A stretch of 64,000 nt of DNA from Taiwanofungus camphoratus (taxonomy: Eukaryota > Basidiomycota > Agaricomycetes > Polyporales > Taiwanofungaceae), in NCBI GenBank assembly GCA_003999685.1, contig CP021221.1:124001-188000 (forward strand). The letters are read 5' to 3'. Below, one piece after another: positions 44,926 to 57,937 of this stretch; position 1 is the first letter of the stretch; the number at the start of each line of letters is the position of its first letter. The notes under the pieces were generated by a model that was given only the letters and a program-made list of their open reading frames with translations, had not been told where the DNA came from and made no database searches. The position numbers were made by a program, and so were the translations under genes.

Positions 44926-46680
44926 TGATGAGTCCTGTAGCCTCCTGGGCCCCGAATCGCGATTTTAGAAGCTTTCTAATCCCCCAACCGACCACTCTAA
45001 GACTCTCCTACAGCCTACGACAGGAGGGATAGGTTCCTATAATATTCCTAACGCCTCCTTTCCTTCCTAAACCCTTCTAACACCCTACGAAGTCTTGTGA
45101 GGTCACACGAGGTGCTACGAGGTTTCGAATGCTAGCCACGAAGTCCCTAACTCCTGCTAAGTCCACTATCGGACACTGCCGGCCCTCCCATACTGTTCCA
45201 TTGGATCTAGGTCCTACCTACCACGTCACTCATCCTGGGCTTAGCTAAGAAGTCTTAGCTAAGTCTCTCCTAGCTCTTGTGATTGCAGCTACCTCTGATA
45301 GGCTCCGAAACGGTCCGAAGTTCTGGAAGCTGGACTTAGAAAGCCTTGCGCACCCCATGGGTCTCGATCCTATGCCATAAGGTCATCCTAGGGTGTACCC
45401 ATATGGCCCTCCACCCAGTTAGGACACCTCCTACCCTGATTAGGCCAAGTCCCGCTGCTAAGAACTTTGTGTGCTCTTAGCCCACTAAGATAGGTGATCA
45501 CGGTGCATGGCTGCTCTCGGATAGTCATCCCGCCCTCGTGAATGAAGTTGGTCACCTTTCTACCGTACGTAGTTCCCCTGTTTCAGTTCCTATTTAGTTC
45601 CTATCCTCCTCGTGTTCACTTCGGAGCCCACGCACTTTAGTACACATTTTGGACTCGTAAGGATCACTTCACGCAAGAATAGTTCACCTCACGCTCCCCT
45701 ATTTAGTCAGAGGTAGTTTACTATGTACAACAGAGACCCCTCAGTGCACGCTTCTCTCTTTGGAATACAAGTTCCCCTGTACCTCCGATCTCAGGAAAGT
45801 GTCGCGAGTACAACCTTAGGAACGATCCTAAGGCCCCTAAGTCTCCACCCCAGCTCCGTTTCAGTACCTTTGATCTACGTCTACGCTCACAATATAGCTA
45901 CGAACCACGTCTAAGCTTCCCGAACTATGGGCTACGATCTACAAAGTCGCCATGACTTCGCACCCTTCAGCACCTCTTATAGCACCTATCCGGTGGGCCT
46001 CCGCCTTAGTTATACCCTTAGGCTCACGTTGCGTCATTCCTACGTCCTACGAATAACCCTACGACTCCCCCATAGCCTTCATTACAGGCTATAGTACATC
46101 TCTCTATGCCCTTGAACTCTCTGACCTACACCCCGAGGTCATCAGGCACTTCAGAGCTTCCAGCAACCTCGTTCTCCAATTTCTATTCCAAGTATTAGCT
46201 CTCCGAACTCTCCGACCTCTCCTACAGGTCCCCTACGCTAGCCAAACCTCACTCTAACAAACCTCTAAGCCTTACGCCCTTTAGCTAACTCTAGCTAAAA
46301 GGACTTCGCAGCAGTCTCGTACCCTCTGCCACTTAGTAGAAACTATAGTCCATTGGCTTATTGCTCCCTAACTCTATACAGCCTACGAAGTCAGCTCGTG
46401 CGATTTAGCTAAAACTTCGAAGGACTTCGCAGAATCTCGAAGAACTTTGCGTACTTCGGAGGGCCTTGCAAGGCCTTAGGGATCGTATAGCACTTAGGAA
46501 CAAGATCCTGTTGTGCAGGGCCCTTGACCCCTTACTCCCCCACTTACAAAACAAGACATACAGGTTTCCCGGTATCATACAGGTTGTAGCTCCTACCCTC
46601 ACATCCTCACAGTTATCACACTACCCCACAGCCACGTTGCAGAGCACTCCCTAGGTACCAGGGTCCCCTAGGTCGTATCA
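44926..46680 (+). mobile_element. TG...CA (solo-LTR-like) element A
   Basis: 1755 bp, left end TGATGAGTCC, right end GGTCGTATCA, with exact 4 bp target duplications TCGG (44922-44925 and 46681-46684). Excision restores the LINE frame ILTDPSDFD. It is longer than B and C through extra segments near 46120-46215 and 46313-46385. No open frame of significance. This copy is the best reference for comparison with the decayed copy at 924-1800. Confidence 0.9.
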
Positions 46681-46684
46681 TCGG

Positions 46685-47816
46685 TCAGGATACCATTAAA
46701 CAAGAATTGGGTTTTCCGCCTGATCAAGTAATTTGCCATGAAATTACAAAGCTTGCTATTGAAGCCCTGTTTTCGCATGATTCCTACCAGTGCATCATGG
46801 TTGATGGACGGGTAGAATTGTGACACATCGAGCAATAGCACTGATGGGTTTCGTGCCCATGCCTCTTTGACATTGTGCACAAGCTGGATGCCAGCATCAG
46901 TGGTACTATGTTGCATAGCCCCACCGAACTGACATGGGTGTAGGATTCCCCACTTCTGAGCGTCCCACTGCATTCGTTTGGCAATGATCTTTTCGAACAA
47001 TTTGCCAAAGCAGTTGAGCAAGCAGATAGGCCTATAGGCCTTCGCTAATGTATAGTCCGGTTTGTTCGGTTTGGGCAGAACCACCGTAACAGACCACTTG
47101 AAGACGCTCAGATATATCTCGAATTCGAGGCAAGCGTTATAGTACGTGTGCAGCCATTGCCGCACGTGTATACCGAGATCGGTCTCGACACCCTCTGCAG
47201 AGCGCTCGATCCGGTCCACCAACCATTTAATCCACATTTAGTTCACGTGATTGGGACCGGGTGCGGAGGTATTGCTAGTGGATTTAAGATTCTCACGAAT
47301 CTCAAACTCACTAATGTCCGGTAGAGTCAATTCCTCCCGTTGAGGAATTTCGTCTACAAATGACAGATCCACCGGCCGTGGGTTGGCAGGTGTGAACTGA
47401 GCTTGGAAGGCACGACTGAGATCAGCCGCACTTTGGACTGGCGCACCGTCAGCTTGACGCAGCTGAATGGTGGCCTCTTGCCGTCTCGGCTTTGTCCAGG
47501 CGACAAAGTCCGAGATCAGTTGGGGATTGGATTCATCCATGATCCGATCAAAATGTGCACGCTTCGCTCGCTTTGTGGTGAGGCGGAGTGTGGCACGTTG
47601 TTTTTGCCATTCGGACCGAAGTTCGGCAGCAACATCGTATGCGTCTGCAGTGGCCTGAGCTCCAGGTCCCAGCTGATGACATATGTGGTGATACTGCCCA
47701 GATGCCGCACTAAGGCGGTGCTGGGTGTTCGCAAGCTGAGTGGCCGCATGAGAGCATGCAGCATCCCACCACGACTTTGAGCGTTTGAACGGGTGCTTCA
47801 CTGACGAATACTCCAT
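46685..47816 (-). pseudogene. LINE ORF segment: linker and reverse transcriptase fingers/palm motifs 0-A
   Basis: Two open stretches split by an in-frame TAA at 47238. The first (47238-47816) is the linker after the endonuclease, ending DISEFEIRENLKSTSNTSAP. The second (46685-47237) contains KWSVTVVLPKPNKPDYT, YRPICLLNCFGKLFEKI, CQFGGAMQHSTTDAG, and motif A SVLLLDVSQFYPSINHDAL with the first catalytic Asp. It ends at QFLFNGILTD, where element A is inserted. Confidence 0.9.
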
Positions 47817-47895
47817 TCATAGTCTTTGGAGGTCTCGCTCAAGGCGGTCCCCCATTCGTTCAACGCCTTGAGCGCTGCTGAAATGTGTAGGGTAA

Positions 47896-49323
47896 TCAGC
47901 GAACACTTTTTGCCGTTGCCGTCACGAATTGTTGGGCCGCGTCGCCGATGCGAGGTATTCCCCGCACCAGTTCTGGTTCAACTTCAATCGGCATCTCCCA
48001 CCGCAGGACCGCGTGGTCGCTGTTGTGGCGATGTGACATAAGTACATGAAGGTCTTGGCCTTCATAGTACACTGGGTCGATCCACACCAAGTCAATGACT
48101 CCAGGTGTGAGAGCGATATTGTGGGAACGCCAAGTGACTGGACTGTTCTGGGCGTTCATCAAGACCAGATCGAGTTCAGTTTGAGCCAGCTCGATAAGGC
48201 GATTGAAATCAGCGTAGTGCGGAGGCCGCACCCTAGATCCCGCAGCTCGTGCATCCCACAATGGGTGGCGGAGATTGAAATCCCCGCACATGCACGCAAT
48301 GGGTGGAAGCGCGTGGACACGTGTTTCCAAATACCGGACAGCATCAAATGTGGTGCTGTCGTTGTACACATTCAGGACATGGAAGTCCCCGGATGAAAGC
48401 TTAAGCGCTACCAAAAGGCAATCCTTATGGGAGACGCTGTGGATGACAACTTGCGGAGAAGCCGAAGCCCACCGCTTGTTGACATAAACAGCGACCCGGG
48501 AATCTTTCGATGCCCCGAGGCACTTGAACGAGGCGTGGGCTGACGTATTCTCATACGCCTCCCCGTCCCGTGACTTAGCTGAGGCCACATCCTTGATGCG
48601 ACCCCAAAAAATCTCTTGGACACAGACAATGTCGGCATCCCTATGTCTCTCAAGTAGAATGCTCGTATTCTCCGCAGATTTCTGAACATTCGCACTTATA
48701 CAGGTGAGTACGGGCCTAGTAGGCTCGTCTCTCAGATTGTCGCCATCAACCATAGGGCTGGGCGTACGTGAGGGGTCCGCTTCCACCATCATGGGGGAAT
48801 CGGGCTGTTCAATGGGTTGTGAAGCCGGCGGAGTTCCAAACGGTGGGGCCGAAGCACCGTTGGAAGAAACCAATTCACACAATGACTCATTATGCCCACA
48901 TGGGGCTAATGGCATGGAGCCCGAACCGGTGTGCCATGCACTACCGGCATGGGCAAAGGGCATGGAGACAACAAGGCTGTCTCCAGCACCATTGTATTCG
49001 TCGTCCCCTCCCCTATAGGGGGAGGGTCTACTACGAATCCTTTGCAAATCGTCTGGCACAGTGGCCGTCAATTCTAAGAGAGGACCTCCCGAGAGGAAGG
49101 AACTCGAAGTGGATCTCTCCCCATAATAGGGTGAGATCAAAGGTGTGTCCAAAGGACGAGAGCTCAGGGGTTCCGAGTCGGCTTGAGTGCGATGAGCAGG
49201 GCAGCCACCATGCACCGACATTGCACTCGACGAGGTGGGTGCACCATCAGTCCTAAGACCAACAGCGGCTATAGGGGCACCAGTATGGGAAGAAAAGGAT
49301 AGGATGTGAGGTGATTTAGACAT
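47896..49323 (-). pseudogene. LINE ORF segment: N-terminal region and AP-like endonuclease
   Basis: Starts at ATG 49323 (MSKSPHILSFSSHTG). About 210 residues of low-complexity Ser/Pro/Gly-rich sequence precede the exonuclease-endonuclease-phosphatase domain: TCISANVQKSAEN, DADIVCVQEIFWG (Glu), HVLNVYNDST, CMCGDFNLRHPLWD, VIDLVWIDP, and the terminal NSDHAVLRW (the S-D-H box). The catalytic residues look intact. The frame ends in a stop at 47896, and coding continues in another frame (SAALKALNEWGTALSE), so at least one frameshift lies near 47.9 kb. Confidence 0.9.
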
Positions 49324-49391
49324 GCTGGGCACGGGCGCTAAATCGAGATGGTGGTGGTACTGGTTCAAGAAGCGGCGTGCCAAGTGTCCTC

Positions 49392-50717
49392 GAGCCCTCG
49401 GACATCTTCTACCTCTACTCTTTCCATGCAGGCGGTTTATATAGAAGACAGCTTAGCGCTAACAATTTCTGCGATGGACAAATTTTCTGGTCGCACACCA
49501 CCCGGGTTCCAGTTGAACGTTTAACGCTCGAACCCTTATGTACAACACTGGGGATGTTCTTCCCATGGTTTGGCGTGGAACATGTTCTCAAAACATTCTG
49601 AATGCAAGGTGATTCTCAGGGGCTGCATCCGACTCGGAAACCTTGTGTCTTTTAGGACTTTACTTCCTGATTTGTCTCGCCCTCGCTCAATGTTAACTCC
49701 ATACCTAGGCATCACGGAAAAGGTTACAAAGTGCTTCATTTTGTATGAACCATGAAGTGTCGCGTGTCGTCGCGCAGACAGTATGTTCCTAGTTGATCGT
49801 TTTCTCGGGGGCTCTCTACCTCTCTCCTGCACTTTTTTTCTTACTAAGATGAATGTTCTAGATATCTTTGTTATGCAGGAACGTCAGGGTCGAGAGGAAG
49901 ATGACTCTGACCAATGACACGTGTAGACATGGTTGTATGTTGTGCAACATCGGTCGACCAGCTGATCCGCTAATGGGAACATTCCATATGTATGGCTATG
50001 TGACATGGAAGCGATCTTGTGCAGTGAATGTGCGGAACCTTCAAACCTAAGTTCCTGTCCTACCGTTCCTATTGCAGAGGCCGGGCGTCTAATGCGGCTC
50101 TCGTCGATAAAGAAGGTCCATTCCGAATTGATCCATCAGAAAACATGCATTCATGGAGGGTCGAGAGCGGCCGTCCTTGTGTAATAATTCAAGATGGCTT
50201 CAACCTGGATGCGAAGGTTGTCGGCGCCTGCCTGACACTCGCTATTCAAGAGAAACGTTTAATAACTGAGTTATTATATATTGTCCTCGACGACGACTTC
50301 TTGCAGGGTGTGCACTGTCGTATTTCAAATATTCTTTCTTTGATTTTATGTATGACTGATGAGCCTGTTAGAGGTATGTAAATTCGCGCGGTTTCGTGGT
50401 TAGATTCACTGACAGGGCGTTACTATAATTAGCTTATGAGGCAGCATCATTAGACTTTCGAGACTTGTTATTCTCCGCCTTTCGTACGCTGTACTTGGCA
50501 TTGGGCCAGAACTCAGTAATATGTCACATGGCGAATGGAACAATACTCAGGTCCAATAGGATGAATGCGCAGGAACGTGTGCCAGATTCATTTGAATCGT
50601 TGTATACAGCTGCTCAGACTCGAATAGTAGAGTTTATCTTCATTCATTGATGTTGAGGCGCAGACTGATTGTATGTGTATATGTCACTTATCGTCTTGCC
50701 TTGTTCACTATCTACTC
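49392..50717. other. 1.3 kb without a resolved gene
   Basis: Between the LINE target duplication and the first oxidase copy. AT-rich relative to the genes. Short frames such as 50028-50381 plus are not recognisable. The region next to 50718 would be the promoter of the oxidase pseudogene. Confidence 0.35.
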
Positions 50718-52660
50718 ATGGCTGTTCATCCCCCTCAGACTTTCCGAGACTTCCCCGATAATCCTGTTTCAAACTATGGGAAAAACATCATCGACAATTT
50801 TCAAACAAAAATATGCCAGGATGTCGCAAATATTCCCAAAATTCCCCTGTATCTACCATTATCATTTCGTGATGTCCTTAACAAGGTTGGTGGTGGACAT
50901 CTCCACTCACCACCGAATGATGCACCTTCATGCATTATTCCAGTCCCTACAGATGCTAAGGTAGGTGGATTGTACGCCGCGAAGTTGCTTGAAGAGCACG
51001 ACTGTTATGTACGGATCTTATACAAAATCTCGGCATGCTGCTAATTTGTGACGCATCTAGGCTGTGGGAGCCATGCGCTTCCCAGACATACCTATCATGA
51101 AACCGCTATTTGAGCTTTTCCGCGGTCTCAAATTGGATTGCATCAAGTACTACAAAGCGATAATACAGCTCTACTCTACAACGAGGTTCTCGTGCAGCGT
51201 ACCTCCGCTGATCCGGATCCGAAGAAGTTCGATGTCATTGGTATTCCTCCAGACTATCGTCAACTAGGCTTGACAGCGCTCATGGACAATGTTCTAGGAC
51301 TGTTCGTCAAGCGCCTCGCTGACGATTGTTACAAGAAGCAGATTACTGGCTGGGCGCTGATGGCTTATGACATGTATTCGACCCGCACCTACATGTCCGG
51401 AAAACGCAGTGATACACGCAAGTGCCTTGATGAGTTGCAACAGATGCCATATAGTACAAAGGTGGTGAATTGGTTAGACATTTACCGGCTCTACCAGCTC
51501 GCACGACAGGGCATTGTAAGAAACAGTTCTGGGGAAAGTGGCTTTCGATCACCCGGCAGTGGAAAAGCCAGTAAAGTGTTTCTGTATTGAGTGAGTCATT
51601 GAAGATCATATTCGTGCCGGCTAACGTCTGACGACTACCGCTTGCCTCAAGGGTGGTTCCGAGGTCATTACGAAGAAGCTGAGTGAAAATCTGCAGAACA
51701 AACCTATACTTCACATGTGTGTCAATGCAATATCGTACATCAAAGATAGTTCTGACCATAAAGGCCCCGGGACAGGAGTTCGTTTACATCTCGTCAACGG
51801 CCAGTCTAGAATGTATGCGCGTGTCATCAACACCACTGCCCTGCCTTGTTTACGAACCACGGACCTTGCGGCCGCAGAACTTGATTCTGACCAGAGTACT
51901 GCGCTCAGTGAGCTTCAGTATGGTTCTACGACCAAGATCAGAGTGAAATTCAAGACAGCCTGGTGGGGAGAAGCCGCCGTGATGAAGGAGCTTGGAGGAT
52001 GCGGCGCTATTGTGGGGGGGCAGTCGTTCACTGACCGTATGGTTCGTACGGTCGTCTATCCGTCGTACGGCGTTGACAGTGGCCGCCAGTTTACGGTACT
52101 CACCGTTAGCTACGCAAGGACAGCGGATGCCTCACGGTGGCACCCCTTGCTAAGAGAAGAATCGGAGGAGCAACTCAAGGAGATCGTGTTGCGGGACCTC
52201 GCCGCTGTCCATGGTTTCGACCCGGTGAAGGAGGTGGAATCAACGAGTGGCACACCATGCATGGAGCTGGGTCAACGACCCGTATTCAATGGGTACGCCA
52301 ACCTGATCGACCATGTCCCTATTTTGACACGACTATACACCAGGCGCATTCGGCTTCTTTGGCCTGGGGCAGTTTGCAGAAGTAATCAAGCATCTTGGTC
52401 GTCCTACTGCCGGCGGCAGGCTTCATTTTGCAGGTGAAGGCGTGAGGTAATGTTCTGTTTATTTCGGTATATCAGTCTCAGCTTGACTTGAGATTCTAAT
52501 CAGATGGGCTGTTGGTGCGCTTGAAGCGTCACGTCGCGCTGTACAAGAAATTGTCCTCTGCAGTTGTCCGGACAAGTGGGTAAAATCCGAGACGACATCT
52601 GGCGAGAAGGAGGTGATTTGGACAGATGAACGCATCATGTTCCAAATTGCTGTATTTATA
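50718..52660 (+). pseudogene. L-amino-acid oxidase-like flavoprotein, broken copy A
   Basis: Closely similar along its length to the intact copy B: PDNPVSNYGKNIIDNF, VGGLYAAKLLEE, VGAMRFPDIPIMKPLFELF, NTALLYNEVLVQRTSA, YDMYSTRTYMSGKRSDT, INTTALPCLRTTDL, IVGGQSFTDRMVRTVVYPSYG, RDLAAVHGFDP, then GAFGFFGLGQFAEVIKHLG, RLHFAGEGV and WAVGALEASRRAVQEI. The FAD-binding GxGxxG glycines are missing: the sequence goes directly from DAKVG to GLYAA, a short deletion. Frame changes occur near 51150 and 52240, and extra stops need non-family joins. I treat it as a pseudogene, with unconventional splicing as a less likely alternative. Confidence 0.75.
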
Positions 52661-53735
52661 TGCGAACTTGAGGCGGTGTACGTTCATCACCTTCACTGAC
52701 CCGTTCTTCGTCTATTTGAATTTGTCTTTACAGATGACGACAATCTCAAGATTGGTAAGTCATTTCCAACTGCTCACTCTTGAAACCACGCGGAAAGGGG
52801 CCAACTTCTGCGGGTAGAATACATAATTCCACATATCTGTCAACCGAAACCCCAGACCATGAGGACGGAGTATATCAAGGTCCTGAAGAGAAAGCTTGAC
52901 GTGATTGAGTTGGCTCCTTGTAGCCTCAATCGTGAAGGCGCATTATTGTATATTTCAGTTGTCATGTGTTGAGACGGAATGATAATCTCTGCATCGGGAC
53001 ACCCACTATGGAAGTAAACGCCCGAGCTGTTACTCTCGATAAGCGCAGGACTTGAGTCGCAAGGTGGCCTTCTACTGCTCTCTCAATTAGTACCATTGCA
53101 GACTCGATCCAGACGTCCCCATTCGTTGTGTCGGGCTCCCTTCCAATGGTCCAACTCATCTACTCTGCTTCACCTTAAGACGATCTACAATATGAACGGT
53201 ATTAACAATCTCCTCAAACACATTGTGGACCATGGATCCTACTATAGATTACCGAAATAGATCACCGCTGGGAGTGCCGTGGAACAAGGATTCGACATGA
53301 AAAACCAGCCATTACTTGTCTTCAGAAGTTGAGCCTGCTGGAGAACAAGAACATCCTATGGAGTCTGAAGCGAATTTGTCATAAAGGTGGCCACGCTGCA
53401 ATGAGTGTCATGAAGATGGTGTGTGGTATACGAGAGTTAACGTCTCAGCAGAGGCCTTTTCGGCGTCTGGACAATTATAATGCATCAAGCTTCAAGGCTA
53501 GCCATTCGATGCCTGAGCTTATGGCCGCCTTGAAAGTGAGCGCTTGCTTTTGTGATTATGGCGAGAGAGCTTGGTGTGTCATTCCACTAAAAATAGTGAG
53601 CATTTCAGATTATTCTTAGTTGACGACTATCAAGCCACTCGGATCAAATTGCATTGATACATTTTACAGCTGCTCTGTGCAATCGGTAATCAGCTCGACA
53701 TTGCCACTTGTTCTCCATTTCCCAAAAATGCTACA
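52661..53735. other. Intergenic between oxidase copies A and B
   Basis: About 1.07 kb between two oxidase copies whose 3' ends face each other. No supported gene; the frame 53329-53619 plus has no recognised domain. Confidence 0.35.
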
Positions 53736-55828
53736 TTACTGTCCATTAGCATAAGCTAGAACCTCCTTCCCAGCCATCGATATGGCGAGCTGCCTCAAAA
53801 TCCTTTCAGTGCTCCAGTCTTCTTCACTTCCCCATTCTTGCTCAAATTTCGGGATCAAGTGTGGGTAGCTGGAGTTGAGAATTTCTCGAACAGTACGCCA
53901 CGATGCATCAAGAGCACCAACGACCCAGCTAAGTCACGTTGAGTGCACATTCTGCGGGGGAGTCAAAATAATGTTATGCTTACGCATGACGGGTGCTGAC
54001 TGTCTCGCCACCGAAATGGAGTCTACCTTTGGCAGCAGGGCGTGTCAGATTCTGGTAGACATTTGCAAACTGTCCGGGACCGAAGAACCCATATGCCCCT
54101 GCCGTGATTGAGTGAGTCTACTATTCCAGTCAATCGAACATGATTGACACACCCATCGTGTATGGGTCATTGGTCCAGCTCCATGCATGATGTGCAACCC
54201 ACTGTTCCTTCAGAAATTCTACTCCTTGGATAGGATCGAAGCCGTGAACAGCGGCGAGATCTCTGAGCAAGATTTCCTTCAACTGTGCTCCAGAGGCCTG
54301 GCCGAATAGCGAACCCCATCGCAGGGAGTCACTCGTCCATGCATAGCTCACAATGAGCACCGTGGAATCATTTTTGCCTTGTGGTCCGTGTGTGCCGTAT
54401 GATGGGTAGACCACTGTACGAACCATTCGATCAGTGAATGACTGCCCACCCACAATCTGACCAAATTTTTTCATGACATTTTGATCTTCCCACCAAGCTG
54501 TCTTGAATTTGACTCCGATTTTGGTTGCAGGTCCATACTGTAGTTCTCGTAACGCGGTACTCTGCTCAGAGTCGAGTACAGCGGAAGTAAGATCCATGGC
54601 ACGTAAGCATGGTAATGTGGTTGTGTTGATAACGTGCGCGTATGATTTGACCTGGCCGCTTGCAAGACCTACTTCGACCTTAGTTTTCAAAGAATCGTTT
54701 TTGTTTTCAACTAATGAGACAGAAACGGCGGGGGCATTGCAGGTGGGCTTAACATTCAATCTTTTCTTCATAGTATCAGTGATAACTTCAGACCCGCCCC
54801 TGACACATCAAGGCACATGAGTCGGGTTCGAGAAATAGTTTCTCACAGCGCACCTGACACAGAACCATTTAATTGTATCAGCTCCATCCTGAGTGGGGAA
54901 TGCAAATGCCATGCTCTCTAGGACAGTCTCCGTCAAAGCTTGATCGTACCAGCCAGTTGACCTATCAAATGTCTCCAGCCAGTTTACCACTTCAGTGGGA
55001 TACGGCAACTTCTTCAACTCGTCAAGGAAGTCCTCTGTGTCTGTCCGATTACCTGACATGTATGCGCGTGTTGAATATATGTCGTACTTCATCATCAACT
55101 CCCATCCATGTTTCTGATGTGACTCGAGGTCGTCCTTGAGTGCGCGAGCAAATGGCTGCACGACGTTATCAACGAGTGAAGACCAGGTATAATCCCGGTA
55201 TTCTGGAGGTATATGGACGTCGAATGTGCTAGCCATCTGGACATTGCTGGCACTTCGCGGCTTGAGGATCTCATTATACAGCAACGTGGAATTTTCGTTT
55301 TCAAATATATAGGGGAGGAGTTCGAGGTGAAGCCTTTTGAATAAATCAAACGTTCGCTTCATCATTCGGTTATGCGGGAAGCGCATTGCCCCCACATCCT
55401 GATATGCAGATTATGAGCAACATTTCGACAAGTCAAGCCACAGAACATACATAGTAGTCGTATTCCTTCTCTGAAAACCTGTAAGTGAATAATCGGCCTC
55501 CAACCCGAGGCGATGCCTCTAGAACTTCATAAGGAATGTCGAGAGATTCGAGCATCATCGCAGCATACAGTCCGCCTACTCCGCCACCAATGATGCCTAC
55601 CTTCGCACCCGGTGGGACAGGAATGATCTCTTCGGAAACGGAGGTGCCAGTAACATTTCCCAAGAGGGCATTCACCAAAGGTGTGGGCAGATAAGGGGCG
55701 ATTTTGCTTATTGTGCTGTTATTTCGCAAGAACCGACGATGGTATTCATCGATGATGTGCCCGCCGTAGTACGAGAAGTCATCCTGGAATACGGTGGGGT
55801 GGATCGAGAGAGAGCCTGGAGTAGACAT
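53736..55828 (-). CDS. L-amino-acid oxidase-like FAD amine oxidase, intact copy B
   Basis: Model: complement(53736-53928, 53984-54098, 54153-54799, 54854-55398, 55451-55828), 625 aa, all phases closing. The N-terminus MSTPGSLSIHPTV has no signal peptide. The FAD-binding Rossmann motif IIGGGVGGLYAA is at about 79-90, followed by EVLEASPRVGGRLFTYRF (the second GG-R FAD motif) and VGAMRFP. The substrate and amine-oxidase core runs through STLLYNEIL, YDIYSTRAYMSGNRTDT, NTTTLPCLRAMDL, GGQSFTDRMVRTVVYPSYG and DLAAVHGFDP. The C-terminal FAD block has AYGFFGPGQFANVYQNL, RLHFGGETVSTRHAWVVGAL. The family oxidatively deaminates L-amino acids to keto acids, ammonia and H2O2; in mushrooms such enzymes serve nitrogen scavenging and defence. 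Exact substrate is unknown. Confidence 0.9.
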
Positions 55829-57937
55829 TGTCGGAGGGGATGGGGAATGAACCGGTTTCAAAAAGGTATTTATATGACTAGCAGACGCTTGATGTATAAA
55901 GCAGAAGGTAGCCCACCCTGAAAAGCGAGTGATTGCGACAGGCCCGAGCACTACTTTGTGGAAATCACCATAAGCGCAGGACCCCGTGGTGATAATTAGT
56001 ACATACCCACCGGAACATAATCAATTGAGATATAGAGTTCCACCACACTTCAATGCATACTGTCAAAGAATGAGTTAGCGACTGAAGATCTTGATAACCA
56101 GCGGTTCTGTATCCGACACTTAGCATAAGCTAAGGGGAATCACGGTATACTGGGATGGGAAAATGTCATAGGCGATATGAGTACCAATTGCCGAATATAT
56201 GATGCTGAAATGATGAGTAATTGAAAAACATATGTAGAGACTTACAGATTTCCGTGCAGGCAGAATTCACTATTCAAACAGGGAATTATGGTATTAGAAT
56301 TGTTGGCAGTGTGCATCTCATAAATTGACCCTGAATTCGTCCTGAGTTCTTACTGAAACTGTGCACCAATTGCCAGCATCAAAGGCAATGGGCAATGACA
56401 CTCGTCTGGAGCTTGAGTGACAGCCCGTATTGGGAACTGGCTGCTGTTGTCGGTTCTGCAGCCAAAGTTAGGATACCACGCAGACATGAGCACCCAAAAA
56501 CACTGCTATAGGATAAAATATATGATGAATATGCCCGGGCACCTCCGAGGCGCTCGTCCTACATAATGCAAAATTCGAATCAGCACTATGCTCCCACACT
56601 TGATCGAATTTCCTCAAAGCGTCCCAGCGCGAGGTTGAACGGGGACCGATGAAGATATGCAGAAAGACAATGCCATCTCAGCCGGGATAAGATCAACCGA
56701 AGTTGGAGATGGCTGCTTGAATAGCGTCTGAGATACCCTGCGGCCTATGGAGACCACGTGACAGATCGCGCGTGGAACGAGGCGAGGGCAAGCACTTGAT
56801 CTATCACAACTAGAGTACTCACTGTAGCCTCGGACTGAAAGAGGGGCCGCATATCTATGACTCATGATTTTTCTGATGTGTGCTCAACTCCATACATCTA
56901 TTGCACAAGAGGTTCAAGTCCCCAAACTCTTCATTTCGTGTGAAGCGTCAGGCATAACGGCGCAGACAGCATTCCCCCTGTCAGATGGTTCGTCGAACCT
57001 GCTCTATCGCACATCTGTGCTCTTTTCGTGCAGTTGATCATTGTGCAGATAAGCGATGTCAAGTTGAATGGAAGACGACTGAGCCCTTCTTTGTAGACAC
57101 ATGCGAGTACTGCGATAGACTCGTTTCTTGCCATGATGCATCGGGCATATCCGATGCTTATTCCGAGAGCGCAGGCAGGTCGGACGGGGAATGAATATTC
57201 TGCGGTGTGATGACATTTGATAGTGCAGGTCAGTTGCTGATTAGAATATCATCATGATCCAGATGACCAGCCGCAGCACATAAGGTTCAGCAGGGAACCC
57301 GAAGACCATTAGAATCATGTTCTGGACTTGTCAGACTCAACTTTTCAAGGGACGGAGCAGTGTGGTAGCCATCGCCAAGGAGGTTCTTTCCACAAGCATC
57401 CCATACCAAAATTTCCGCGCAAGGATGCACGCACGTTTCAGATGCACAAGCGAGCGGAATGGGCTACCGTCGATGGCTCAGGACGCTTCTGCCACCGGTG
57501 AGGATATGCTATCCAGGATTTGTTGCCAACTAGCCATTATGTCTATCAATATACTCACCTATTGGATGCTGCATTATCTTGACTTCCCGTCTCGTGTTTT
57601 AGTGTAAGGTTCGCTATGGATCGTGCATGACTTTGTCGGTTTACAAATACATGGATATCAGCAATTTCATTCAGGGAAACCTTACAGGTTGACGTTGGCG
57701 CCGTCCTCGGTGGCATCAGCGCCGGAAAGAACGGCTCCTGATTTCCGATAGAAACTGCCTTGCTTTGCACGGAGAATAAGCTGATCAGGATGAACTTGGG
57801 TGGACTCAGTATCATGTGGACTATGCTGTCTAGACAACTGATGGATTCGTCTGGGTGATCTTCAGCCTTCTGGCTGCATATTGGCTGCATATAAATAATA
57901 TCAGCGCACTCTGCCTCGACGAAATCGTTGTTCCCCT
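55829..57937. other. 2.1 kb without a resolved gene
   Basis: The divergent region between oxidase copies B (minus) and C (plus); presumably both promoters. The open frames are short and not recognisable. The sequence gaggttcaagtcccc at 56910 resembles a tRNA T-arm, but no matching acceptor or anticodon arm is present. Confidence 0.35.

Larger units (their letters stand above)
39057..49377 (-). mobile_element. LINE (Tad-like non-LTR retrotransposon) interrupted by two TG...CA elements
   Basis: Bounded by exact 14 bp target duplications, with about 23 A at the 3' end (T run 39057-39079). Total 10.3 kb; removing element B (41582-44800) and element A (44926-46680) with one copy of each target duplication leaves about 5.34 kb. 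The domain order on the minus strand is AP-type endonuclease, reverse transcriptase, RNase H and a Cys/His tail. No separate gag-like ORF1 is seen, and the ORF starts about 55 bp from the 5' end, so the element is a single-ORF type or slightly 5'-truncated. It has a frameshifted segment near 47.8-47.9 kb, an in-frame stop at 47238 and a changed catalytic motif, so it is dead apart from the insertions. Confidence 0.93.

Noticed and set aside
56905-56925. tRNA T-arm-like sequence (gaggttcaagtcccc)
   Set aside because: No matching acceptor stem, D-arm or anticodon arm within 90 nt on either strand.
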